Origin: CAZTGZ01 sp044339595
GTDB taxonomy: Bacteria; Bacteroidota; Bacteroidia; NS11-12g; UBA9320
DNA length: 62,369 nt
Direction of reading: 5' to 3'
NCBI GenBank assembly: GCA_044339595.1
Contig: JBIIVF010000002.1
Location: 1-62,369 of the forward strand
Position 1 is the first letter of the stretch. Each line of letters begins with the position of its first letter. Below are positions 9,544-17,543 of this stretch, one piece after another. The position numbers were made by a program, and so were the translations under genes. The notes beneath the pieces are model-generated. The model was not told where the DNA came from. It made no database searches and saw only the letters and a program-made list of their open reading frames with translations.

Positions 9544-9794
9544 AATTCAAGAAGGTCTTTCTGAATCAATGAACCTGTTTTGAGTTTTTCTATGGCAGAA
9601 TCTAATCTTTTTTCATTTGTCTTGGATGACATCTCATGATAGGTTGCAAAGAGTGAATTATACTCATCTAATGACATAATGACCACACCGCTGTCTTTTC
9701 CTCTGTTGATGATCAAAGTTTCGAAGTCATTGGTCACTCGGTCAAGATACTGCTTAATGTCTTTTCTAAAATCGGAAATGGTTGTTGTTAACAT
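9540..9794 (-). CDS. yefM: YefM/Phd-family antitoxin
   Basis: This is an 84-residue antitoxin that neutralises YoeB and represses its own promoter. The N-terminal half has the Phd/YefM DNA-binding fold (SDFRKDIKQYLDRV, then an INRGKDSGVVIMSLDEYNSL block) and the C-terminal tail wraps the toxin. I set the start at ATG 9794; a longer frame to 9905 would run through the promoter and operator. The stop overlaps the toxin start by 4 bases. The operator and -7 box are 30 bases upstream. Confidence 0.93.
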   Translation of the reverse strand: MLTTTISDFRKDIKQYLDRVTNDFETLIINRGKDSGVVIMSLDEYNSLFATYHEMSSKTNEKRLDSAIEKLKTGSLIQKDLLEL

Positions 9795-9806
9795 GGTATT
9801 GTTTTC

Positions 9807-9828
9807 TTTGTACATAGGGGAGTACAAA
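9807..9828. promoter_or_regulatory. Predicted YefM operator palindrome
   Basis: This is a perfect inverted repeat with 7-bp arms TTTGTAC (9807-9813) and GTACAAA (9822-9828) and an 8-bp spacer. The GTAC cores with flanking T/A resemble the TGTACA half-sites known for YefM operators. The right arm overlaps the -7 box at 9825-9832, so binding would block RNA polymerase. The operator role is inferred from position and core sequence. Confidence 0.7.
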
Positions 9829-9832
9829 TATA
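9825..9832 (-). promoter_or_regulatory. Predicted -7 box for yefM-yoeB
   Basis: The minus strand reads TATATTTG, an exact TAnnTTTG match 30 bases upstream of the antitoxin ATG and overlapping the operator arm. Confidence 0.65.
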
Positions 9833-9956
9833 AGTAAAAAAAGGGAGAAATGTTGTATTTGTCGGATGCTTTTGAATAGAAGTCAACGACCTTTAAGCTG
9901 AGCATATTTGGATCGCAAGAAAGTATGTACGTGCGTTTGAATAATTAATACGTGTT

Positions 9957-10205
9957 ATGGCAACAAAATTGACATTGACTGTTGAAAAATCAGTCATCGA
10001 GAAAGCAAAATACTACGCAAAACAGACGGGCAGAAGTCTGTCAGAAATTATTGAAAATTATTTAGAAAGTATTACCAGTGAGGAGAAAAGTAAAACCGAG
10101 CTTTCCCCAAAACTCAGAAAAATTTTGGGAGCCGTTCAGCTCCCAAAAGATTTTGATAAAAAACAAGCACTTAGGGGCTATCTTGAACAGAAGCATCTAA
10201 GATGA
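9957..10205 (+). CDS. DUF6364/RHH-type antitoxin
   Basis: This 82-residue protein starts with a ribbon-helix-helix-like segment (strand TKLTLTV, then helices to about residue 45) and has a charged C-terminal tail, the build of antitoxins paired with PIN (VapC) toxins; I place it in the DUF6364 family. Its stop overlaps the ATG of the PIN toxin as ATGA. The toxin is broken, so this antitoxin now appears to be an orphan, though its own frame is intact. It is transcribed divergently from yefM-yoeB; the 162-base shared upstream region also holds two TACGTG copies, a possible binding site. Confidence 0.75.
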   Translation: MATKLTLTVEKSVIEKAKYYAKQTGRSLSEIIENYLESITSEEKSKTELSPKLRKILGAVQLPKDFDKKQALRGYLEQKHLR

Positions 10206-10618
10206 GAATATTCGTTGACACCAATATTTTATTCGATTTGATCGCTGACCGGAAACCTTTCAGCAAATTTGATATTCATATTTTCTCTGCGGCAGAGAAG
10301 GACAAAGTGGAACTTTTACATCATCCCACTCTATTTCAACAACCCATTAGGTCTTGAAGAAATACCGGGATGAAAAGGAATTACGTATGGTATTAATCCA
10401 TTTATTGGATTATTTGAAAGTAGTGTCTATAGATGAAGATGCTATCCGAGCAGGGCTGAAATCAAAACACAAAGATTTTGAGTATGCGCTTAAAATGATC
10501 AGCGCATACTCAATTGACAATTGACAAATTAGATGGGATTGTTACAAGGAATGTTAGAGACTTTAAAGGAGCTGAAATTCCTATTCTAACCCCGGAAGAT
10601 TTGGCAAGTAAATTGTAA
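10202..10618 (+). pseudogene. PIN-domain (VapC-type) toxin pseudogene
   Basis: This is a PIN ribonuclease toxin gene disabled by at least three lesions. The frame from ATG 10202 (MRIFVDTNILFDLIADRKPF, with the first catalytic Asp) is lost by a one-base deletion in a T run at 10314-10317. The next segment (TSSHSISTTH...VLKKYRDEKEL...) carries a TAG at 10348-10350 where homologues have Tyr. Then a 7-bp tandem duplication (ATTGACA at 10513-10519 and 10520-10526) shifts the frame again before the C-terminal segment DKLDGIVTRNVRDFKGAEIPILTPEDLASKL. The usual acidic DFEDAL motif reads DFEYAL, so an active-site Asp also looks lost. Together the three segments cover a normal PIN length of about 139 codons. 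Confidence 0.85.
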
Positions 10619-10683
10619 TTAAAAACGACCGATGTATCCTTCTGGAGACCCCAATGGGTTAAATGTCTGTTTTGGGTTAAACC

Positions 10684-11709
10684 TTATTTGATTCCTGCAA
10701 GCTCCCTCACCAATCCGGGACCGGCATAAATAAATCCGGTATACACCTGAATCAAATCAGCACCATCATTCAGTCGATCTTTTCCATCTTGAGCGTTCAT
10801 GATTCCACCGACCCCGATCAGCGGTGTTTCGGGCAAATGCTCTCTTAAATAACGCATCACTTCTGAACTGCGCATTTTGAGCGGAGCGCCACTCAAACCA
10901 CCTGCACCCATTTGTTTTATTTCTGAGGCGTCGGTTTGAAGCCCTTCGCGACTGATGGTTGTGTTGTTGGCGATGATTCCATCAAAGTTGAGCTCTTTTT
11001 TAAGTCCTATGATGTCGTCTAATTGGCCCGGGGTTAAATCAGGGGCAATTTTTAACAAGATAGGTCGATGCGGCCTGCCTTTACCCGTTAAATCTTCTCT
11101 TTTTTGTATCAACACTGACAAAATTTCGAGCAATGCGTCTTTGTCTTGCAAAGCCCTCAAGCCCGGGGTGTTAGGAGAACTCACATTGACGGTGAAATAA
11201 TCCACAAAATCATAGAGCTTTTCAAAGCAGATCAAATAGTCGTCCACGGCTTTTTCGTTCGGGGTGAATTTATTTTTTCCGATATTTCCTCCGATGATGA
11301 GTCCTTTGGGTCTGTTTTTAAGTTGAATGATGGCTTGATCAAGGCCTAGGTTGTTAAAACCCATACGATTGATGATGGCTCTATCTTTTGGCAATCGGAA
11401 CAATCGTGGTTTTTCGTTTCCGGGTTGTGGTAACGGGGTGATGGTGCCGATCTCAGCATGTCCAAATCCCAGCGCCTTCCAAACTTCGAGGTAACGGGCA
11501 TCTTTGTCAAACCCGGCAGCCAATCCAACTTTATTGGGTAAATTTAAACCGCAGAACTGAACAGGGCTCTGACGTTTGTTATGAAAATTGCTTTTCAACC
11601 AAGCACCCAAAAGGGTTGTTTTTATGGCCATCGACAAGATATTCAAGGTCACATAATGTGCCTTTTCCGGAGGCATGAGGAATAGGATTTTTCTAATCAA
11701 GGAAAACAT
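10684..11709 (-). CDS. pyrD: Dihydroorotate dehydrogenase (quinone), class 2
   Basis: This enzyme oxidises dihydroorotate to orotate in pyrimidine synthesis, passing electrons to quinone at the inner membrane. The 341 residues have the class 2 N-terminal helical extension for membrane/quinone contact (residues 1-45), the flavin barrel with LAAGFDKDA, TVNVSSPNTPGLR with the catalytic Ser region, ANNTT, and the C-terminal GVGGI and QVYTGFIYAGP phosphate-binding motifs. A -7 box lies only 4 bases before the ATG. pyrC and pyrE are elsewhere in this window, so the pathway genes are dispersed. Confidence 0.96.
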   Translation of the reverse strand: MFSLIRKILFLMPPEKAHYVTLNILSMAIKTTLLGAWLKSNFHNKRQSPVQFCGLNLPNKVGLAAGFDKDARYLEVWKALGFGHAEIGTITPLPQPGNEKPRLFRLPKDRAIINRMGFNNLGLDQAIIQLKNRPKGLIIGGNIGKNKFTPNEKAVDDYLICFEKLYDFVDYFTVNVSSPNTPGLRALQDKDALLEILSVLIQKREDLTGKGRPHRPILLKIAPDLTPGQLDDIIGLKKELNFDGIIANNTTISREGLQTDASEIKQMGAGGLSGAPLKMRSSEVMRYLREHLPETPLIGVGGIMNAQDGKDRLNDGADLIQVYTGFIYAGPGLVRELAGIK

Positions 11710-11713
11710 GCTG

Positions 11714-11721
11714 CAAAGTTA
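11714..11721 (-). promoter_or_regulatory. -7 box 4 nt before pyrD
   Basis: The minus strand reads TAACTTTG, an exact TAnnTTTG match separated from the pyrD ATG by only 4 bases. This predicts a leaderless or almost leaderless transcript. Confidence 0.6.
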
Positions 11722-11821
11722 TGGATTTAGATAGGTTGGTATTGAGTGGAAATGCATAAAGCGATATTTATTTAGAACAATTCCATTCTGCTCATCGCAA
11801 GCTGAACTGCAAACAGAATGA

Positions 11822-11829
11822 TAAATTTG
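11822..11829 (+). promoter_or_regulatory. Predicted -7 box for sdhCAB
   Basis: TAAATTTG is an exact consensus match 26 bases upstream of the sdhC ATG, in the 146-base gap between the divergent pyrD and sdhC. Confidence 0.6.
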
Positions 11830-11855
11830 CTGTTATTTAAGAATTGATTTAACTT

Positions 11856-12632
11856 ATGAGCAATTTTTCTAAAATGTTCTCTTCCAGTTTGGGCCAAAAA
11901 GTGATTATGGCACTCACAGGATTGTTTCTTTGTTTATTTTTGGTGGTGCATTTAATCGGTAATTTTCAATTACTTAAAGATGATTATGGTTTTGCTTTTA
12001 ACAGCTATTCCAAATTTATGACCACCTTTCCGTTGATCAAAGTCGTCTCTTACGTGAATTATGTCGCTATTTTATTTCATGCTGTTAAGGGCATATCCTT
12101 GGTATTTAAGAATCGCGAAGCCCGCAAATCAAAGTATGTGGTCGACGGTTCATGGGCCAATAGCCATTGGACTTCTCGTTACATGGGTATACTAGGTACA
12201 ATCATTCTGGTTTTTTTAGTGATTCATATGTCAAATTTTTGGTACGAAATGAAGTTCGGGCATCTTCCGGAGCAGAAGTATATTCATTACGAAGTGAATG
12301 GAGTGGCCAAGGTTGAACCTTATTCAGAAGATTTCTTCAATAAAGTCACCCCTGAAGTGAAGGAGCAAATCAACTTCATCAGGGTTGAGGTGTATAAGGA
12401 TCTATTTAAAACGGTCAATGCCACATTTACACAGTGGTGGTATGTATTGCTTTATGTAGTTTCGATGTTGGCCATCGGATTTCACTTATGGCATGGTTTC
12501 AAGAGTGCTTTCCAATCGCTCGGAATCAATCATCCTGCTTACAATAAAGGCATTCAAACTTTGGGCTATGGATTTGCCGTTTTGGTGCCTTTGGCATTTG
12601 CGTTGATCCCTTTAATTATTTTTTTCGCTTAA
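11856..12632 (+). CDS. sdhC: Succinate dehydrogenase cytochrome b558 subunit
   Basis: This is the membrane anchor of succinate dehydrogenase/fumarate reductase, a single-subunit di-haem b558 type. Its 258 residues have five predicted membrane helices (near residues 17-37, 62-82, 110-130, 185-205 and 230-255) with candidate haem ligands in VVHLIGNF, LFHAVKG, LVIHMSNFW and FHLWHGFKS. It anchors SdhA and SdhB to the inner membrane and passes electrons to menaquinone. It is the first gene of sdhCAB, 11 bases before sdhA, with its promoter just upstream. Confidence 0.95.
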   Translation: MSNFSKMFSSSLGQKVIMALTGLFLCLFLVVHLIGNFQLLKDDYGFAFNSYSKFMTTFPLIKVVSYVNYVAILFHAVKGISLVFKNREARKSKYVVDGSWANSHWTSRYMGILGTIILVFLVIHMSNFWYEMKFGHLPEQKYIHYEVNGVAKVEPYSEDFFNKVTPEVKEQINFIRVEVYKDLFKTVNATFTQWWYVLLYVVSMLAIGFHLWHGFKSAFQSLGINHPAYNKGIQTLGYGFAVLVPLAFALIPLIIFFA

Positions 12633-12643
12633 TCTGAACCCGT

Positions 12644-14644
12644 ATGAAATTGAATAATCATATCCCGGAAGGTCCTTTAAAAGACAAATGGACCCATCAT
12701 AAAGATCATGTAAAGCTTGTAAATCCATCCAATAAACGAAATATCGATGTTATTGTGATAGGAACCGGATTGGCGGGTGCATCAGCAGCTGCTTCCCTCG
12801 GAGAAATGGGATACAATGTAAAGGCATTTTGCTTTCAAGACAGTCCTCGCAGGGCGCATTCCATTGCCGCTCAGGGAGGAATCAATGCGGCCAAGAATTA
12901 TCAAAACGATGGAGATTCCGTCTTCCGTTTGTTTTACGACACCATCAAAGGGGGCGATTATCGCTCAAGAGAAGCGAATGTTTATCGATTGGCAGAAGTA
13001 AGTACGTCTATTATAGACCAATGTGTTGCGCAAGGAGTGCCTTTTGCCCGCGAATACGGGGGGTTGCTCGATAATCGTTCGTTTGGAGGGGTTCAGGTAA
13101 GCAGAACATTTTATGCCAAAGGACAAACAGGACAGCAATTGCTACTCGGTGCCTATTCGGCATTATCGAGACAGATTTCTCAAGGGAAAGTAGAAATGTA
13201 TAACCGTCATGAGATGATGGAATTGGTGATGATAGACGGAAAAGCGAGAGGAATCATTGCAAGAAACCTAATCACCGGCGAATTAGAGCGTCACAGTGCG
13301 CATGCTGTGGTGTTGTGCACAGGTGGATACGGAAACGTATTCTTTTTGTCTACCAACGCCATGGGCAGCAATGTTTCAGCGGCCTGGAAAGCACACAAAA
13401 AAGGGGCATTGATGTCAAATCCTTGTTTTACGCAGATTCACCCTACTTGTATTCCGGTTTCAGGTCAATATCAAAGTAAACTTACGTTGATGAGTGAGTC
13501 GCTTAGAAATGATGGTCGTATTTGGGTACCGGCGCGATTAGAAGATGCAGAAGCCATTCGTCAAGGCAAATTGAAGCCAACCGAAATCGCCGAAGAAAAC
13601 CGTGATTATTACCTCGAAAGAAGATATCCTTCTTTTGGTAACCTTGTGCCCAGAGATGTGGCTTCCAGAGCTGCAAAAGAGAGATGTGATGCAGGTTATG
13701 GCGTAAATGCCACCGGAGAAGCAGTTTACCTTGATTTTGCGGCGGCCATCGAACGCTATGGCAGGGCAGAGGCCAATCGTACGGGTGAAGCCAATGCAAG
13801 CCTCGATCGCATCGTTAAACTCGGAACCGACATCGTTGAAAGTAAATACGGTAACTTGTTTCAGATGTATGAAAAAATTACCGACGACAACCCCTATAAA
13901 ACACCGATGATGATTTATCCGGCCGTGCATTACACCATGGGTGGATTGTGGGTCGATTATAATCTGATGACCAATATACCCGGATTATATGCTTGCGGTG
14001 AAGCTAATTTTAGCGATCACGGCGCCAATCGTTTGGGTGCATCCGCTTTGATGCAAGGTTTGGCAGATGGATATTTTGTTTTGCCTTACACCATTGGTGA
14101 TTATTTGGCGGATGACATCCGTACCGGAAAAATCCCAACGGATTCTCCTGCTTTTGAAGAAGCGGAAGAGAAAGTTCGATCTTTCGCAGAATCACTGTTG
14201 AATACCGGTGGTACCAAATCAGTGGATTACTTTCACAAACGATTAGGAAAGGTAATGTGGGATCAGTGCGGTATGGCAAGGAATGCAGAAGGATTGAAGC
14301 AAGCCATGCAGGAAATTAGTCAAATCAAGGAAGAATTCTTTAAAGATGTGCGCATCCCGGGATCTATAGACAGTTTGAATCCGGAGTTGGACAAGGCTTG
14401 TCGTGTAGCTGATTTTCTTGAATTGGGTGAACTTATGTGTTTGGATGCCTTGGAAAGAAATGAATCTTGCGGAGGGCACTTTAGAGAAGAATATCAAACA
14501 GAAGAAGGGGAGGCCTTGAGAGATGATCAAAACTTTGCTTTTGTTTCTTCCTGGGAATACACCGGAAATCCTTCTAAGTCGATATTGCACAAAGAAGAAT
14601 TGAAATTTGAAAATGTTGAGCTGAAACAGCGCAGTTATAAATAA
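12644..14644 (+). CDS. sdhA: Succinate dehydrogenase flavoprotein subunit
   Basis: This is the catalytic FAD subunit that oxidises succinate to fumarate in the TCA cycle. Its 666 residues contain a Rossmann FAD site (VIGTGLAGASAA), the flavinylation motif RRAHSIAAQGGINAAKN with the His that binds FAD covalently, the substrate loop HPTCIP, and the capping and helical domains (YTMGGLWVDYN, NRLGASALMQGLADG). It is longer than the proteobacterial form, as usual for the b558-type complexes. It is the middle gene of sdhCAB. Confidence 0.97.
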   Translation: MKLNNHIPEGPLKDKWTHHKDHVKLVNPSNKRNIDVIVIGTGLAGASAAASLGEMGYNVKAFCFQDSPRRAHSIAAQGGINAAKNYQNDGDSVFRLFYDTIKGGDYRSREANVYRLAEVSTSIIDQCVAQGVPFAREYGGLLDNRSFGGVQVSRTFYAKGQTGQQLLLGAYSALSRQISQGKVEMYNRHEMMELVMIDGKARGIIARNLITGELERHSAHAVVLCTGGYGNVFFLSTNAMGSNVSAAWKAHKKGALMSNPCFTQIHPTCIPVSGQYQSKLTLMSESLRNDGRIWVPARLEDAEAIRQGKLKPTEIAEENRDYYLERRYPSFGNLVPRDVASRAAKERCDAGYGVNATGEAVYLDFAAAIERYGRAEANRTGEANASLDRIVKLGTDIVESKYGNLFQMYEKITDDNPYKTPMMIYPAVHYTMGGLWVDYNLMTNIPGLYACGEANFSDHGANRLGASALMQGLADGYFVLPYTIGDYLADDIRTGKIPTDSPAFEEAEEKVRSFAESLLNTGGTKSVDYFHKRLGKVMWDQCGMARNAEGLKQAMQEISQIKEEFFKDVRIPGSIDSLNPELDKACRVADFLELGELMCLDALERNESCGGHFREEYQTEEGEALRDDQNFAFVSSWEYTGNPSKSILHKEELKFENVELKQRSYK

Positions 14645-14658
14645 CAACCGATATTATC

Positions 14659-15411
14659 ATGAATCTTACACTTAAAATCTGGAGACAAAACAATACAACT
14701 GAAGCCGGTAAAATGGTTGCATATCCTGTTAAGGATGTTTCCGGCGATATGTCATTTCTTGAAATGCTCGATGTACTCAATGAAGAGTTGGTAGAAAAGG
14801 GCGATAATCCTGTTGCTTTTGATCATGATTGTCGCGAAGGAATTTGCGGTAGTTGTTCCATGGTCATCAACGGTCGGCCGCATGGGCCCGATACCGGAAT
14901 CACCACCTGTCAGTTGCACATGCGCCACTTTAAGGATGGAGAAACGGTGAATGTTGAGCCCTTCAGGGCTAATGCTTTCCCGGTTTTGAAAGACCTGATG
15001 GTGGATCGCGGTGCATTTGATCGCATCATTCAAGCCGGAGGATACATTTCTGTTAACACCAGCGGAAATACCTTGGATGCCAATGCCATTCCGGTTCCTA
15101 AGGAAGACGCAGATTTGGCATTTGACGCGGCTTCGTGCATTGGATGTGGAGCATGTGTGGCCGCTTGTAAAAACTCTTCTGCCATGTTATTTGTGAGTGC
15201 CAAAGTGAGTCAATTGTCTTTGCTTCCTCAAGGCAAACCGGAAAGAACCGAGCGTGTTTTGCGCATGGTTGAGCAAATGGATAAGGAAGGGTTTGGCGCA
15301 TGTTCAAATACCGGTGCTTGTTCAGCTGAATGCCCCAAAGGAATCTCTTTAGATAACATCGCTCGGTTGAACCGCGAATATCTGAGAGCTTCATTGGTGA
15401 ACAAAGGTTAA
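14659..15411 (+). CDS. sdhB: Succinate dehydrogenase iron-sulfur subunit
   Basis: This subunit carries electrons from FAD to the b-type anchor. Its 250 residues hold a plant-ferredoxin-like N-terminal domain with the [2Fe-2S] cysteines (CREGICGSC, then a later Cys in GITTC) and a C-terminal domain with CIGCGACVAAC and CSNTGACSAECPKG for the [4Fe-4S] and [3Fe-4S] clusters. All expected cysteines are present. It is the last gene of sdhCAB, with an 83-base gap before ribE. Confidence 0.97.
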   Translation: MNLTLKIWRQNNTTEAGKMVAYPVKDVSGDMSFLEMLDVLNEELVEKGDNPVAFDHDCREGICGSCSMVINGRPHGPDTGITTCQLHMRHFKDGETVNVEPFRANAFPVLKDLMVDRGAFDRIIQAGGYISVNTSGNTLDANAIPVPKEDADLAFDAASCIGCGACVAACKNSSAMLFVSAKVSQLSLLPQGKPERTERVLRMVEQMDKEGFGACSNTGACSAECPKGISLDNIARLNREYLRASLVNKG

Positions 15412-15482
15412 AACCCCACTAAATATTTCCGGAAACCCTCAAAGTCAGATTGATTTCTTCAAATCTGTATCGATACAATCAC

Positions 15483-15490
15483 TAATATTG
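15483..15490 (+). promoter_or_regulatory. Near-consensus -7 box before ribE
   Basis: TAATATTG matches 7 of 8 positions of TAnnTTTG (counting n as matched) and lies 4 bases before the GTG start of ribE. It is another candidate short-leader promoter. Confidence 0.4.
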
Positions 15491-15494
15491 TAAA

Positions 15495-16091
15495 GTGTTT
15501 ACCGGAATTATAGAATCAATGGGTGAAGTGCTTTCCTTGCAAAAGGAAGGGGGTAATGTGCACATTACAGTGGCATCGCCCATTTCACATGAACTCAAAA
15601 TCGACCAAAGTGTTTCTCATAACGGAATTTGCCTCACGGTTGTTGCCTTGTTAAAGGGGGGACATGTGGTTACCGCCATTCAAGAAACCATCGACAAAAC
15701 ACATCTTTCTGACTGGAAACCCGGCACCATGGTGAATCTTGAGCGCTGCTTAAAGGCAGATGGCCGATTGGATGGTCATATTGTACAAGGCCACGTGGAT
15801 ACCACAGGCGTTTGCAAATCCGTTCGTGAGACTGCCGGAAGTTGGGAATTTGTGTTTAACTACTCAACCGGACAAATCACCGTTGAAAAGGGCTCTATTT
15901 GCGTGAATGGCGTAAGTTTAACGGTCGTAAACAGCAAGCCCGGAGAATTTTCTGTCGCCATCATACCCTACACCTACGAGCATACTTCCTTTGGTCAAAT
16001 AAAGCCCGGAGATCGAGTGAACCTCGAATTTGATATTATTGGAAAATATATCACCCAATTGTTTTCTGCCTACCAAAACCCAACTCAATGA
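15495..16091 (+). CDS. ribE: Riboflavin synthase alpha subunit
   Basis: This enzyme converts two 6,7-dimethyl-8-ribityllumazine molecules to riboflavin. Its 198 residues show the internal duplication of the family: the first lumazine-binding barrel begins MFTGIIE and carries HNGICLTV, and the second (from about residue 98) has HIVQGHVD and VNGVSLTV. The start is GTG, fixed by the invariant MFTGI beginning. No FMN riboswitch fold is visible in the short leader. The stop overlaps the rimK ATG by 4 bases. Confidence 0.96.
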   Translation: MFTGIIESMGEVLSLQKEGGNVHITVASPISHELKIDQSVSHNGICLTVVALLKGGHVVTAIQETIDKTHLSDWKPGTMVNLERCLKADGRLDGHIVQGHVDTTGVCKSVRETAGSWEFVFNYSTGQITVEKGSICVNGVSLTVVNSKPGEFSVAIIPYTYEHTSFGQIKPGDRVNLEFDIIGKYITQLFSAYQNPTQ

Positions 16092-16975
16092 AATTACCGG
16101 ACATGAACATCGTCATTTTATCGGCTAACAAGAATCTGTATTCCACCCAAAGATTGGTAGAAGCCGGAGAAAAGCGGGGTCATCACATGCGCGTGGTGGA
16201 TCATACCAAATGCGACTTGGTGATTGAAAGACACAAGCCCAGTATCATCTATAATGGAGAAGAGTTACAAGGGGTAGATGCGGTAATTCCTAGAATTGGG
16301 GCTTCGGTTACCTTTTTTGGAACAGCAGTAGTGCGTCAATTTGAGATGATGAAAGTCTTTACGGCAGTCGAATCTCAGGCATTGGTGCGTTCGAGGGATA
16401 AACTGAGAAGTCTTCAGATTTTGGCCAGAGCCGGATTGGGTTTACCCAAGACTGCTTTCTCGAACTATTCAAAGGAAGTGGATAAAGTCATAAGTAAAGT
16501 GGGAGGGGCGCCCGTAATCATTAAGCTACTAGAAGGAACCCAAGGATTGGGCGTGGTGCTGGCTGAGACCAAAAAGGCGGCAGAATCGGTACTGGAGGCG
16601 TTTAATGGATTAAAGGCCAGGGTGATTATTCAAGAGTTCATCAAAGAATCAAAAGGATGTGATGTTCGCGCTTTTGTGGTGGATGGTCATGTAGTGGGTG
16701 CCATGAAACGCACCGCTCGCGAAGGAGAATTCAGATCAAACCTTCACAGGGGTGGCACAGCTCAGTTGATTGAGCTCACCCGTGATGAAGAAATTACAGC
16801 CATCAAAGCTGCCAAGGCTTTGGGATTAGGAATTGCCGGAGTGGACATGCTGCAGTCTGAACGTGGACCACTCATCCTTGAAGTGAATTCGTCTCCCGGC
16901 TTAGAAGGCATTGAAGGCGCGACTAAAAAAGATATTGCAGGAGAAATTATCAAATACGTAGAGAAAAACGCTTAA
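16088..16975 (+). CDS. rimK: RimK-type ATP-grasp alpha-L-glutamate ligase
   Basis: This ATP-grasp ligase resembles RimK, which adds glutamate residues to the C terminus of ribosomal protein S6. Its 295 residues include the N-terminal preATP-grasp domain (VILSANKNLYST, then DAVIPRIGASVTFFG), the ATP-grasp core with VIIKLLEGTQGLGV and QEFIKESKGCDVR, and the metal-binding EVNSSPGLEG near the end. Length and motifs fit RimK, but relatives act on other substrates, so the S6 target is inferred. It overlaps ribE by 4 bases and is followed after 4 bases by a small membrane protein. Confidence 0.92.
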   Translation: MKLPDMNIVILSANKNLYSTQRLVEAGEKRGHHMRVVDHTKCDLVIERHKPSIIYNGEELQGVDAVIPRIGASVTFFGTAVVRQFEMMKVFTAVESQALVRSRDKLRSLQILARAGLGLPKTAFSNYSKEVDKVISKVGGAPVIIKLLEGTQGLGVVLAETKKAAESVLEAFNGLKARVIIQEFIKESKGCDVRAFVVDGHVVGAMKRTAREGEFRSNLHRGGTAQLIELTRDEEITAIKAAKALGLGIAGVDMLQSERGPLILEVNSSPGLEGIEGATKKDIAGEIIKYVEKNA

Positions 16976-16979
16976 AAGC

Positions 16980-17474
16980 ATGGCCCGAGGACTCAAATTT
17001 ATAGGTATTTTTTTTGTTTTCCTTTTTACCGGGGTTTTGATAGCCGGTGTGGTGGCCGGAAACCTTGAAATTAAAAAGGATATTCCATCCTCCCTTAACA
17101 ACGAAGAAACCTGGAAGCAAATTTCTGATACGGCCAATTTGAAAGTTTGGATCAGCCATTTACAGCGAATAGCTCCCGGTGAAATAGAAGGAACCTATAA
17201 AATATATTTACATACCGGAAAACCTCAGGCTGCCGTGATGGACTTGTTGCCGATGGCCGATTCAACAAAAAGGACCATGCAATATCGCATCAGCAATAAA
17301 GGATCTGAACTGAATGTGTTTTTTAAGGTATTGGATAAAAAAGTAGCAGTGAGCTATACCGTCGAAGGAAAAGGTACTGCCAATAAGATTGTATTGGCCA
17401 TGCTCAGGAAGTCATTGAAAGATCAGTATAATAAAGAAATGCAGCGCATTGAACAGTTGTTAAATAATCAATGA
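16980..17474 (+). CDS. Membrane-anchored START/SRPBCC-like protein
   Basis: This 164-residue protein has one N-terminal membrane segment (about 7-27) and then a soluble domain whose order (NLEIKKDIPSS, a helix with EETWKQISDTANLKVWI, then alternating strands and a long C-terminal helix) resembles the START/SRPBCC helix-grip fold that binds lipids or other hydrophobic molecules. The match is by pattern only and no ligand can be named. It follows rimK by 4 bases and is probably the end of the ribE-rimK operon. Confidence 0.6.
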   Translation: MARGLKFIGIFFVFLFTGVLIAGVVAGNLEIKKDIPSSLNNEETWKQISDTANLKVWISHLQRIAPGEIEGTYKIYLHTGKPQAAVMDLLPMADSTKRTMQYRISNKGSELNVFFKVLDKKVAVSYTVEGKGTANKIVLAMLRKSLKDQYNKEMQRIEQLLNNQ

Positions 17475-17530
17475 TTCAATAACGGTTTAGGTTCTAGGGT
17501 CTTGGGTTTGGGATTATGGTTTAAGTAAGT
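17475..17530. repeat. Low-complexity TAGG/GGGTTT-rich spacer
   Basis: The spacer after the SRPBCC-like gene is made of short G-rich words such as TTTAGG, CTAGGG, TTGGG and TTTGGG. A similar tract lies after pyrE at 56922-56990. It has no hairpin of terminator type. Confidence 0.4.
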
Positions 17531-17543
17531 CTCGGTGCTTAAA

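Noticed and set aside
9795..9905. N-terminal extension of YefM to 9905
   Set aside because: It would include the operator and -7 box, and the family start fits ATG 9794.
15412..15494. FMN riboswitch before ribE
   Set aside because: The 83-base gap has no RFN-element conserved stems and the predicted promoter is 4 bases before the start codon.
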